From Ehretia macrophylla (Eukaryota > Streptophyta > Magnoliopsida > Boraginales > Ehretiaceae): 64,000 nt of DNA. Of this stretch, positions 11,453 to 23,341 are shown piece by piece. Numbering within the stretch: the first letter of the stretch is position 1; every line of letters begins with the position of its first letter. Below the pieces are notes generated by a model, which saw only the letters and a program-made list of their open reading frames with translations, was not told where the DNA came from and ran no database searches. Location of the stretch: the NCBI GenBank assembly GCA_037974665.1, contig CM075783.1:40933712-40997711 (forward strand), given 5' to 3'. The position numbers and the translations under genes were made by a program.

Positions 11453-12879
11453 TTTTGAAAATATAGAAGAATTAAATGATTTATACTTATTTTAAATGAA
11501 GGCACAAGGAGAGGAAATAGGATGTAAGATTGTGAATATAAATGTACTTAATAAAAAGTAAGGCCATTAAAAGTTCAAATTTTGAATTTATACACTCTCA
11601 CTATAAATAGTGTTTGATCTTTGACTAATTTAGAGCAAATTTCAGTGTGCTGCTAAACTACGAAATTTTAATCTTGAATTAGATTTTTTTTTTTTAAAGA
11701 AAAAGTCAAGGCCATAACTGAGGGTTGACTGCCTCTTTCCTAACAGAAATAAAGAAACATTGCACGACTCTTGCTATCCCACAAATGGCAAGAACATTCA
11801 CAAGAATTTTTTTCCTTTTGTTTAGTTAGTCTATTACACGACTCTTGCTACCCCATTAATGGCCATTCGACCATATCCGCATTTCTTCTTAATACATAGT
11901 TTGTCCACATATATATGATATATATACAATACCTAGTAGGCTTAAGTAATAGTAATATGGGTCAATTATGTAAGCTTTTTTTTTTTTAATTCTTTTAAAA
12001 AGAGATTTACAAATTAATATTACATTACTTAAAATATTAATTTCGAGAATTAACTTAAAACATTTTACACTTAAAGTGAGAATCATACTACTAAATCAAT
12101 ACCTAGTCAATCTTGTGAGCTTTTCATAAGCACGAAAACTTCTTCCAATAAGTATTCGCCATTTGCTGGGAAAGGCAATGAAATTTGGTCAGAAAGTTGA
12201 CTTTACCCATCCGAATCTCCACTGGACACCTTCATAAACAGTTGACCCCAAAAAATAATTAAAAACACCCTTTGTATCTCAACCGTCGGTTTGGCTGGGC
12301 AGGACATCTGGCTCAATCACATTGGTAGACCTCAAACGTCTGAGCCTCATCGGTAATGTATGAGTCGTTTGGGTCCGATAAATCTTTTTCGTAATTGAAA
12401 AATGTTTAGATTCTTAGAGTTTACTCTAACTCGACTCTTGCTTTTGCCTTTAAATATGTTGCCCCCACAAATCTAGGAAAATTATGAAAGTTGACATTTG
12501 TGTAATTAACTCAATTGTTACGCTCCATGATCAAAATTTTATACCCAAAAAATAAAATTAATATCATAAACTTAAAAATAAGAAAATTTGGACATCAAAT
12601 TTACTGACTCAATATGCCCATATAACTAACTTAAATTCATACAACTTATAAATTATTTTCGTATTATATCTTACAGTACTAATTTGGGAGATCACACCTA
12701 CTCTAAAAGCAATTTTTTAATAGCTAAATGCAAACATTCTTCCCTCGCTCTATACCTAGAATTCTAAGCGTGTTAACAAAATTAACATTATAAGTTTAAG
12801 AAAAATTGTCTTAGACTTTAAATTCACTAATCTTATCCGACTAATCCATGCAAGGGCGGATGTGTAGTGCGATTTATTT

Positions 12880-12918
12880 TTTACCCCCACCCCCACCCCT
12901 ACCCCTACCCCTACCCCC
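12880..12918. repeat. C-rich simple repeat (CCCCTA-like)
   Basis: A short run of CCCCCA and CCCCTA units. It resembles but does not match the plant telomere repeat, and is too short to be an interstitial telomere tract. Confidence 0.8.
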
Positions 12919-13401
12919 ATCTTATATTTTAAAAAATATGTATATTTTAAAGTATTTTTAATCCAAAAATTAATTTAGCTCCCGTTAAAAAATATTATTT
13001 ATATATAAAAAATATAATTTAATATTTTATTTATCTTTCATTGAACAAAATCTATCCTAAATTTGTTTTTAAATTTAAATTATTATTTAAATCGAAAACA
13101 ATACCGCAATTTCATATTATATCTCATACCACTTTGAGAGATCAAACTAACTCTTAGAGCAATTATTTATTGGCTAAATGCCAACTTTCTTGCCCCTTTT
13201 TCTCTTGTTCTACTTTTGAGTTTGTCCTTTCCCCAAAATGTAGCAATTTCAGCCGTCAACTACCCCACATTAGCATTGAATTTTTTTTATCACTAATCAA
13301 TCAAAATATAACCAACATGACATATACTATTATCCACAATTGACAAACCATGGTTTAAATGTCTTAACATGGTCCTTAACCATGGTTAAGTGAGTCCATT
13401 C

Positions 13402-13504
13402 TATAAATACAAAGCATAATAGTGTACATTTGTGTATGTGGATCTTTTCCTAGCTCAGATTCTTCTTCACACCACATTTCACAAATCAAAAAACTACACA
13501 CAAG
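13402..13504 (+). promoter_or_regulatory. TATA box and 5' leader exon of the carbonic anhydrase gene
   Basis: TATAAATA lies at 13402-13409. A leader beginning near 13435 ends at 13504 before the donor GTAAAAG. The matching acceptor TTTTGCAG ends at 14049, six bases before the start codon. The leader intron is thus about 545 bp. No upstream exon coding a chloroplast transit peptide was seen, so this looks like the promoter of a cytosolic form. Confidence 0.6.
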
Positions 13505-14055
13505 GTAAAAGATCCTCTTCAGATTCAGCCAAAATATTCATATTTTTTGTTTTTGTTTTCATGATCTTGATTCTAATTCAACAAATTTTCAACATGTTTT
13601 TCTAGTTTTGTATAATTTAATTCAATCTTCACGTCAAATTATGACCTTTTTTTGTTGGGTTTTTAATATTTTTTCTGACTCTTAATAGTGGATCCGAGAA
13701 GTATGTACTCATCTTGCATATATTAGAGCGTTGGAGGGATACTCCGGTCTTGCAAACCACAAGCTTTTTACAATGGCCAACTTTTTTGGGTCACTTAGCA
13801 TGACAACAACATTTTTTACGTGACAGTATAACGAAAACCATTTTGTGTTAGAAAGAATTTTCTTGATGCATATCAACATGTCCAAATAGATGTCTATCGG
13901 TCTATGCATATTGGTCTTAGGAGCTAGGCTTCCATACGATTAGAAGGGTGTCTGGCACGTGTGCCTCGACACAAACCCCCTGATCGTTTGGAACAATTAT
14001 CGTTTTCAAGGTGTTTTTGTTAAATTTAGAAAGTTATCTGATTTTGCAGAGAGAA

Positions 14056-17000
14056 ATGGCGACTGACTCATACGAGGAAGCCATTGCAGGACTGAAGAAG
14101 CTTCTCAGGTGGGTAGTACAAAATATTCCATTTTTCCTTTTCTGTTCTTTTAACTGTTCGAATCACCATTGGGATTCTAGCCACTCTTTTCACGTAATTA
14201 TTCGACAAAAGCTGTCCTCATTGGTAATTGTACCTTGCCATCTCTGTAATGATTTCATGACCCACATTAAACGCCACAAAATCATCCTCATTTGTCATTT
14301 GTCTTCACCGTGTGGGGCCTACATCTGAGGTAATAAGTGGGTCCCGCATGGGATCCTTTTTCGTTAATATTCTGAGTAATGGTATGTGTGGGTGTGTTTT
14401 TTTTGCAGTGAGAAAGGTGAACTTGAAGGTGTCGCCGCGGCAAAGATAAGCCAGCTAACGGCGGAGTTAAAAGGGTCAGCTGATAAATCGTCTGACCCGG
14501 TGGAGAGGATCAAAACCGGGTTCGCTTATTTCAAGAAAGAGAAATACGAGTAAGAAGTACTAACTCCAAACAATAATAGTGTTGTCTTGTAAATTAAAAT
14601 TTTCAAAATTAATTTTTTTTTAAAATTAAATTGATACATGTATTAAAATTTATTGTTACTTTACAAAAATTTTAAATAAATTTAATATGATGACACGGTT
14701 TATTTTAAAAATTCTCATTATGAAAAAAAAAGGATAATACTTACCGAAATCTTGGAATGGAACCTTCCTCATGGCATTAAATAAATAGAAAGATTCCAGA
14801 ATATTCCTTGTATCTTTATTACTAGAAGTTTCAATAACCAAACAAATTTACGTAATTACCCTTGTTATTTTCCTAGTATGGTGTGTTTTTTGAGGTGTCA
14901 TCTTTTTATAGTCCTACTTTTGCGTGTCCTTAATAATGTGAAACTAATGATCACTTAATTTGGTCAACTAGAATGTGAAATTAGATGTAATGATTTATTT
15001 ATGATCTCTCACATTAATGAAAAATATGATATAAGATTTATAAATTAGAGATATCATATGGGCTCAATGCAGATATAATGCATTTGTGTCTTGATTGACC
15101 TGAAGTATGATTTTTTCGAACATGGTCATGTATGTAAGATTTTGACACTCATAATATAGACTTAAAGAGATTTTCATAAAAACTTTATCGTTAACAAAAA
15201 AAAATGATACATTTGTAGTGACTTTCTTGAAAATGTAGTTTTAATTCCCCAACCTACTAATGTCTAATGAGAAGCGGTTTACCTAGAATTGCTTTATTTA
15301 TAATATTCTATGATTGCATAAAATGAAGAAATTTTTAATAATAAGATCTCCCTTTATTTACCTTTGTCACAATATCATATCCATCATCATTTATTATTTG
15401 CAGGAAGAACCCTGCTTTGTATGGGGAGCTTGCCAAAGGACAAAGCCCCAAGGTTAGTGAAATCGGCTCGGATCCCCTTATGATACTATTTTAATATTAT
15501 AAAAGTAATTTAATGATGTTGAATTTGTTACATTATTTTATTATAGTACATTATTTGTTATTATTGAATTTATTTTATAACATTATAAAGGGATCTAAAT
15601 TTATAAAATCGTACCAATTTTCATCACATTGATATTAACGATAGTTAAAGTAGTAAAGAAGAAAGTTTGTCTTAAGTTAGAGTAAGACTTCAAACCATCC
15701 AACTTGCCAAACCACCTCACACATAGGTGGGTCTCAGCTAATGTAAGGTTAGGTGAATTGAAGAATTTTCATTTATGTTGATACATAATAGGTTTTGGAA
15801 AGCAAAAGAGTACACATGTAATACAATGACAATGAAGGTGATGTTGACACAATTGCTATTGCAGTTCTTGGTATTTGCCTGCTCTGACTCTCGCGTGTGC
15901 CCCTCCCACATTCTCAACTTTCAACCAGGGGAAGCATTTGTGGTCCGAAACATTGCCAACATGGTCCCACCATATGATCCGGTAATCTTAATTAGATTAT
16001 TTTATTTTATTGAAATTACACGTTAAATTACTACAAATAATTGATAAGTCATGTGATTTAAGAAAATGTAATTTATTATCACTTGTATCTCGTAATAATA
16101 ATCGTTTTTCTATCACATTCTTATAAATTATAAAAAAATATTAGATTTTATTATAACATTACAAGATTTAACGTTTAATCTAGACAAAATACAAAATTAT
16201 TTGCCCTTTATCCATTTACTTTAGTATGTCATAATTTTTCATGTTTGGTGAAGTTCTATCTTGCCACAAGCAATAGAGTACACCACGTAAGTAGCAAGTC
16301 GGGTAGAAATTTGTGGTAAAAGATTTTAAGTTGGAACTTCAATCTTTTCATAAAAAATATTAATTGGATCTTAGTTGATTTAGAGCATGCGATTGTAGTG
16401 CATCGTTACACCAAGAATTGTTTAACCTTACAATAGATCTAATGTCGTCATGTTTAGACTGTGTTACTCATTTTAAAAAAAGTAAAAGTAATGGTGTTGC
16501 TAAGCTGGTTCACTTTTTCATCTGCTGCAGAAAAAGTACTCTGGAGTTGGAGCAGCCATTGAATATGCAGTGTTGCATCTAAAGGTGAATCTAGTAAACT
16601 TTCTTTATGTTGGTTTCAGTTTTACACGTCTGCTCAATGTTTTGATAATGCTAGATAGATACATCCTTTATTGTGGGAAACTAGTGGAGGGAGTTTGAGG
16701 AAAGCCAAGTGCCAAGCTTGCCCCCACAAGTTCTTTTCTGTCATTTGTCATATCCAGCTTATCCATATGCCCATCTAATTCCACAACTTTTAGAGAGGGA
16801 TCGAATTTTTTTATTATATCATAATATTATAAACAGGATAAATTTGTTATAAATTATTTAAATTATTTTTTTTGTAATTGTATCAATAATTCATAATTAT
16901 TGAATTTCGTTCCGTTACGAGCGGTTTATTCCCACTTTTAGAAGGACCAAGAAATGCAGATTAATTCAAACCTTGTTGATCAGGTTTTTGCAAGTAGCTA

Positions 17001-18501
17001 CAAAAACACTATTTTGCTTTCTCTTTTTGCTTATAGGGACGATGACTGCTGGATTCTGGTATTTTTTCAGTATGGATTATATAATTTGAGCTAATATGTA
17101 TAATTTTTTTAGTGGAAGTTAATTAATTTTTTAAAATTAAAAGTAGTCGTATATTTTAGAAATTTTATAGGATTTTGTGGCAATAAACCCTTCAGCCTTT
17201 TAAACCTTGATGGTGCTAAGAATTCGAGCTAATAGGCCAACAATTAGATTGTAGGATACTCCATTTAATATCAATCCATGATTCTTAACAATCACATTTA
17301 CGCTAAAGCTATGTGTTGATGAATTTTTTTTTTTTTTACCTACTTTGAACTAGAAAATTAAGATAAATTGTACAACAGGTGGAGAACATTTTGATTATTG
17401 GACACAGTCGTTGTGGAGGGATAAAAGGGCTCATGTCTATCCCTGATGATGGGACCACAAACAGGTTAGTGCTCTTTTTCATAATTAACATTAAGGTAGA
17501 TGTTGGGGATGGATCTGAATCTAAATCTTACCTTTGTTCTAAAGAAATTTGGACAAACGCATTGATCTCGCGGATTAAATCAAACTATGGCTCTTCCGGA
17601 TTAAGTCATGTGTCGTAAGATTTAAAGTTTGATGTGAACACGAAAAACTTCCCATTTTATATGCCTATAGATGATGGACTAATTACATTTTCGGTAACAA
17701 GCAGTGATTTTATTGAGGAATGGGTCAAGATCTGTTTGCCTGCCAAGGCCAAGGTCAAAGCAGAATGCAGCAACTTGGATTTCACAGAACAGTGCACAAA
17801 TTTGGAGAAGGTAACCACCCTTTTATTCAAATGATTCTAGTGACTTATTAGGTATTGATATAAGACCAATTTCTTTTTTGAAGTCCGCGGATATATATCC
17901 CTATTGGAAGGCGACAAAAGTCTCGCAATTATTATCTCGTTTACCAAGTATTTTAGCTTGTTAAGCCTTATTGCAACACAACCCTGCATTACATCAACCA
18001 GAAATCATAACTTCCTTGAGGCCACAATTGAGGTTAAGCATTATGTCCTAATTAAGAAGGCTGTGTTATTCAACATCAGCCTCTCTAAATCACCCTTTAA
18101 TACCTCATCTCCCGGAGTATCCGGAGGCAGGGAAAAGAAAGGAGGGATTGATCTACCAACTTGAACAGATCTATAACCTGCTTTCAGAATTAACTTGATG
18201 GACGAGTTGGTATAGTATAATCTCATAAAGGGCAATTGGGTGAACGAAACTCCCACCATGCGCAGTTTCCCATGTACTTTGAAAAATATTTCTCTATGAT
18301 AATGTACTGATAGTGATTTTCTATGGCATTAAACAGGAGGCAGTTAATGTATCATTGGCAAATTTATTGACATATCCATTTGTGAGGGAGGCTGTGGTGA
18401 AGAAAACTGTTGCTCTCAAGGGTGGACACTATGATTTTGTTGAAGGAGCATTTGAATCTTGGAGTCTTGACTTTAACCTTTCACTTTCTGCGTCTTTTTG
18501 A
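14056..18501 (+). CDS. Beta carbonic anhydrase, cytosolic type
   Basis: Zinc enzyme interconverting CO2 and bicarbonate. Eight coding exons (14056-14108, 14409-14549, 15404-15452, 15865-15981, 16531-16584, 17379-17464, 17705-17810, 18337-18501) join in frame to 256 residues, the length of cytosolic plant forms. Exon phases agree at every junction and all introns are GT-AG. The zinc ligands are visible: C87 in ACSDSR, H147 and C150 in GHSRCGG; D89 and R91 form the conserved dyad. [24 protein letters not shown] and KGGHYDFV match the family. The protein starts [17 protein letters not shown] with no transit peptide. The segment CTNLEK (197-202) carries Leu at 200 where I recall Cys in many relatives; it is not a zinc ligand. 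No break is seen, so it should be active. Confidence 0.95.
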
Positions 18502-18653
18502 GTATCTTCAACTTTCATGAATCTCTCAACCTTTTCTTTCTTCAAGTTTTTTTTTTTCTTGATAATGTGTGATGTAAATTCATCATGAACAACTACTGTG
18601 ACAACAATAAAGATTTTGTTATGTTCAGTTTTAGCAATTATGCTCAACTATTC

Positions 18654-18972
18654 TCATGTTAATATGTTAGTGTTCTGCGTTTGTGATGCTGTGGGATTTT
18701 GAGACTCCACTTTGAGGTGCTAATATCATGGATTGAACGTAAATCGCTGACGCCCAGTTCCCAAAGGTCAGGGATGGGTCCAATCAGTCACACTAGATCA
18801 ACAGGCCAAAATAAATGGTTAATATGTTAAGTCTTCTTTGTTTGCAATGCTTTGGGATTTAGAGACTCCACATAGAGGCGCTAATATCACGGGTTGAACG
18901 TAAATCATTTATATCCGGTTCTCAGAGGTCATGGATGGGGCTAATCACTCACACTAGATCAACAAGTCAAAA
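18654..18972 (+). repeat. Tandem duplication, two units of about 160 bp
   Basis: The block with GGGATTTTGAGACTCCAC, GAACGTAAATC and CACACTAGATCAACA at 18654-18822 is repeated with moderate divergence at 18823-18972, just after the carbonic anhydrase gene. The origin is unknown; it could be an old transposon end. The sequence from here to about 19,430 holds no recognised gene. Confidence 0.75.
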
Positions 18973-19429
18973 TAAGTAATATAATCAATTCACGATGGCT
19001 TGATAACAATATTCACATATTAGTACATAATAGATATGAGTACGACTTGTATAACTTAATATCTCCCAATTAAGCGGCTGGGTTTAGGAGAACTGCAGTC
19101 CGAGACACTAAGTTTGGGATGGTCACCTATATCAGTAATACAAGGATGAGTGATGAATATATATCAACAACAGGTAGACTTAATAAACACTAATCATAGA
19201 AAGGCACATTCAAATTGCCACAGCAACATCAACTAGTAACGCAAGCAGGTTTGAGTATCCACTCGTAGATAGGGATAGAAGGAGCGAAATAACCCTTAAG
19301 ATGATTGTTGAGTAATTTAGTGTTTGCCTCTTTAAAAGCAAACAAAATGGAGAAAAAATTTCTGCTTACGGTGCAATTAACTTGTTAGTTTAAAAGCTTA
19401 AACAAAAAGTTGATACTTGATTAATTTGA

Positions 19430-20223
19430 TATCGTAACACTTACACAAAAAGTGCAATGAGTTGTATTCTTATATATCGTTAGTGTTTTTAAATTATTAT
19501 ACTACATGTCTAATGTGCACTGCAAAAAATACATGTAGTATAATCATAGGTCAAACTTCTATTCGACTACTGAATAATCGATCAAATTGTTAAATCATTT
19601 ATTTGAATCGCGAATCTAAATACTAAAACCTATAAAATATCTATGATGAATTATTATTCGACCAAAAAAAAGAATAATTTGACTACTAATAAGTAATAAT
19701 GGCAATCATTGAATATTGGGGCTTAACCACATCATACCTAGTGCAGAATGGTATCGGAACAAAGCGGCTTTAAATCCTCTCACAACATTGGCGAGATCAC
19801 GGCGGTGACAACGTTCTAAGAAAATCCAAACCCGAACAAAGCAACCATCGAATGGCACTACATGTATTCAAACTATCTTGAACACAATTTAAAATCTTGT
19901 CATAAATATCTCTGCTTTTAACTGATGAAATAATCTGCTATAGCTCAGCCAGTACTTGAGATGAAATGCAACTTCAGAAGATTTTGATGATTCAACATCA
20001 AGACTGCAATCAACAAGGACTTTCACAAGCAGAGATATGCAATTCAAATGAAGAGACGAGATTAAGAGTAATAAGCTAAAACCACGATAAAGCCTTCATA
20101 TTATCCGCGTCATTATAATATATGCTTCACATATAATAGTAGTACTTCACATACGATAATAAACTTGTCTGCATCAAAGATATGTAACAACGCAACACAG
20201 AGATTCAGCTTGTAATGGAGTTT
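19430..20223. other. 3' flank of nucleoredoxin copy A, shared with copy B
   Basis: Several blocks, such as the one around GTGCAATGAGTT (about 19,455) and the one from about 19,830 with CAACCATC and TATCTTGAAC, reappear in order downstream of copy B (about 26,848 and 28,155). This DNA was therefore duplicated with the gene. No other gene is seen. Confidence 0.65.
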
Positions 20224-23200
20224 TCAGGCTTTGTGACAAACATCTCCATCACAAACCCAACCTTCTTTTGGCTTCTGGTCATCATCAACATCTGCAGCAT
20301 CATCATCTTTGGGTTCCTTCTTGTCTTCCAATGCACACTCTGGGTGGAGATCAAAGTCGCACTCTTTGCAATTAAACGACCAGATCCTTCCTTCCTTGTC
20401 ACAAGCATGACAAGTATATATCTGACTTTTAGTAAGCACAAGCTCGTGTTCCTCGTGAAGTGAATGCTTTATCTTCTCAGGCCATCCCTTTGCCATTTCC
20501 TGATGCTGTGCTTCAATCTCCTTTAAACGGTCCTCAGTAAAGGGATAAGCATCGGCACCGTGATACATGATAAGACTTCTAACTTCGGTTGAGACAGTCT
20601 TGCCAGTTGGTCCAATGGCAACTAACATAGGAATACCACGGACCTTGAACAGGCGAGACAGTGTTTTCTTTCTTTCATCTCCAAAAGGGAGTGCCAGCCA
20701 TGGCATCTGGGAAAAGTATTCATCAAAGGAGGGCTGATCTCTGTCACTGGAAATAAAGATCAACTCAAAGGCATCATCTTTTGCTTTGATCTTGTTATAT
20801 GCTTCCACAAGTGTTGGCAGAAAAGCGCGGCATGGAGGACACCACTTGGCGGAGAAGTAAAGGAGTATGTTCTTCCCAACAAGATCAGACACAGGAATCT
20901 ACATAACAAAAGGAACCATACAGTTTACTATTACAAGTATTTTACACGCAAAATTTTCATGAAAAGTGAACCGGAGCTAGAAGTTGTATTCGCCCATGTA
21001 ATTCCAGAAGTAGTTGCAGAAAGTACGTGTTCGGAAAAGATATTCACTCTATCGATGAAGCAACAAAGTAAGGTGGCACCCATACAAACCAAAGTTGAAA
21101 AGGTAAAATGTAAAGAGGCATCCTATAGAAGTGAAGTATCATACCCTGATTCCATCTTTTCCAATTACAAAATTGCTATCTCCAGATACCAAAATCGACT
21201 CCAATGTCTGTGCTTCCTGCTTTGCCTTCTCTATTGCCTCAAGCTCGGCAAATTTCTCAGGTGTGAAAGGATATGCCTGGATACCATGTTCTTCAATGGC
21301 TTCTGCAACATTTGGTTGAAGAGTCTTTCCATCTGGTCCAATGACGACTACAGTGGGCAGCATACGGAGCTCAAAGTAACGTACTAATTTTTCGCAACTC
21401 TTGTCCTGGACAGGCAGTGAGTACCAAGGCAAGCCTTCGAACCCTTTTTTAAATTCTTCTTCGTCATCATCAAGGGGTATCATCACAAGCTCAAAGTTCT
21501 CTCCCTTCTCCTTCAACTTTTTATATAATTCATCGAGTTTTGGAGTAAAAGCGGCAGAGCCCTGGTATGTTGACAAGGAAAAGTACAAACCTACAATCTT
21601 TCCTTCAAGTTCAGAAACAGGCGTCTGCATAAAAATAGACGACAAAATAACAGTAAGTTAATAAACATCATCACTTCTAACTAATCAAGCAGGAAAACTT
21701 TCGAATTCAGTTGAAGAGCCAAAAATGAGTATCACCTTCTTCCCATCAGCCGCAATCACATAGTCACGAGATTTTGAGACTAAGATAGATCTCAGAGATT
21801 GATCCCTCCTAGCAGCTTCTTCCTGCTCTTTAATTTCTTTGATTCGCTCAGGGGTAAAAGGGTATCCTTCCACCCCGTACTCCCTTATGATCTCAACTCC
21901 ACTATCAGTCAACACCTTCGCATTCTCATCAAGGATAACGAGGTGAGGTATTCCCTTTACATTGAAGAACTCATCCAAGCGATCACGTGTGTCAGAATCA
22001 GAGAATGGGATCGCAAGCCAGGGCATCTTTTTAAAATACCCATTAAAGGCTTCATCATTTTCATCAGCAGAAACAAACACAGTCTCAAAGTCGCCTTTTG
22101 GGAGGAGTGCACTGTAAACCTCTGCTAAAGTTGGAGTAAAATGCTGACAAGGGCCACACCATGATGCTGAAAAATACAACCCAATTTTCTTCCCCTTCAA
22201 ACTGTCAACTTTAACCTGTGAAATCCAAAATTTATCACAAATATATGTTATATTCAATTCAGTTCATAGAGCTTTCCCTAAAGTATATGTAAATTCGAGA
22301 CAATAACGTTAAAAAACGCACTACTAGTACAATAAAGTGTCATCCACATCAAAGATGATCATCAAAGATTCGGATACTCAATCTGATAATTAGCAGGCTC
22401 AACACATAAGATGATAGAGATGATAGATTCATCAAACACACTCTATTCTAGATTGCGTACATAATAACCCAAATTCTTGTAATCAAGAGATGATTTTTTA
22501 TTCTTTACTTTTCTTTGTTGCATGATCAACATATTTCAACCTCTGTATATATTGTTGGTGGGCTCTAATAACACTTTGTCGCTACAAGCACGCACGCACA
22601 TATTCGCAGCAAAACAACACAACGATTTAAGTAATTCCCAAGCCATCTTCTCTTGTAGTGGCATGTGCTCCTTAACACAGCCTCAAGATCTCCTGTGTGC
22701 CCAACATCACTCCCAGACCCCCCTGTCACACCCACCCCTTTTTCGCACGTGCCCCTTAACACAGGCGTGTGCCCTATAACACAACATCGCGATCTCCTAT
22801 GTGGACACATCACACCCAGAGGCCAGAACCCCCTCTGTCACGCCCAGACCCCAGACCCCGGGTCTGGTTCTGATACCAGTTTGTCCAGCTTTGACACAAC
22901 AAACCAGTATCAGAGCCCAACAGATATATACTATATGGAAACTCTTCCATACATCACCGAACCGGTCCGGCTCTCTACATGGGACCATCCTCATAGTCAC
23001 AGCCGGACAAGGCCGGTAATGTATTGAAACTTTTTCCATATTATATATATATTAACAAACATACAATATGACTAGACAGACAAACAGATGGCTTTGTTGC
23101 TATTAAAAATAAATAAATATAATAAAATTCAATTTTAATAGACAGTCACCTATTTAAAAAAATATTAAAATTATACATATGTAGGACTAGAAAAAAAATC

Positions 23201-23341
23201 GGACACGTTGTAGACAATAAATAAATATACCTCGTCACCAGTGTTTCGAATGAGAAAATCTCTATGGGAAGAGCAAAGAAGGGAGCTAAGATCGCCTGCA
23301 GCAGCGCCGGTACTGTGTAAACCATTTTCTTGATCAGCCAT
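20224..23341 (-). CDS. Nucleoredoxin 1-like protein, copy A
   Basis: Thiol-disulfide oxidoreductase of the cytosol and nucleus; relatives reduce client proteins, and Arabidopsis NRX1 protects catalase. Four exons on the minus strand (23341-23231, 22215-21736, 21624-21145, 20898-20224) join in phase 0 to 581 residues, the normal length. Each middle exon is exactly 160 codons, one thioredoxin-like domain apiece. Domain 1 (38-197) has the active site WCGPC at 56-60. Domain 2 (198-357) lacks a CXXC, as usual. Domain 3 (from 358) has WCPPC at 376-380. A C-terminal Cys/His zinc-binding (DC1-type) segment follows, with [10 protein letters not shown] and [10 protein letters not shown]. The start is the first ATG, MADQENG, matching copy B. 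Intron 1 carries a GC-rich insertion absent from copy B. Confidence 0.95.
22505..23220. other. GC-rich insertion in intron 1 of nucleoredoxin copy A, possibly LTR-derived
   Basis: Intron 1 of copy B matches copy A up to about 22,500 and then passes quickly to exon 1, so this stretch of about 0.7 kb was gained by A (or lost by B). The block 22,620-23,010 is far richer in C and G than the rest of the window. It contains TTCTGATACCA at about 22,868 and CAGTATCAGAGCCC at about 22,906, which resemble tRNA-Met primer-binding sites in the two orientations. An old LTR-element fragment is likely but no LTR pair was found. The many proline-rich open frames are a by-product of base composition. Confidence 0.45.

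Larger units (their letters stand above)
7511..13390. other. Long gene-free stretch
   Basis: About 5.9 kb with no recognised gene. It contains a foldback element (8093-8474), a compound microsatellite (8856-8928), a Mutator-like MITE (11053-11452), a C-rich simple repeat (12880-12918) and many A or T runs. Short open frames here are rich in Phe, Ile and Lys, as expected of AT-rich noncoding DNA. Confidence 0.6.

Noticed and set aside
12880-12918. Interstitial telomere repeat
   Set aside because: Units are CCCCTA and CCCCCA, not CCCTAAA, and only a few are present.
15775-16026. Separate small gene starting [13 protein letters not shown]
   Set aside because: It is intron sequence running into exon 4 of the carbonic anhydrase gene.
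21401-22128. Plus-strand ORFs rich in Ser within the nucleoredoxin region
   Set aside because: Antisense of exons 2 and 3, which carry acidic runs.
22522-23039. Several overlapping proline/cysteine/threonine-rich ORFs on both strands
   Set aside because: They arise from the GC-rich insertion in intron 1 of nucleoredoxin copy A; open in many frames at once, with no family signal.
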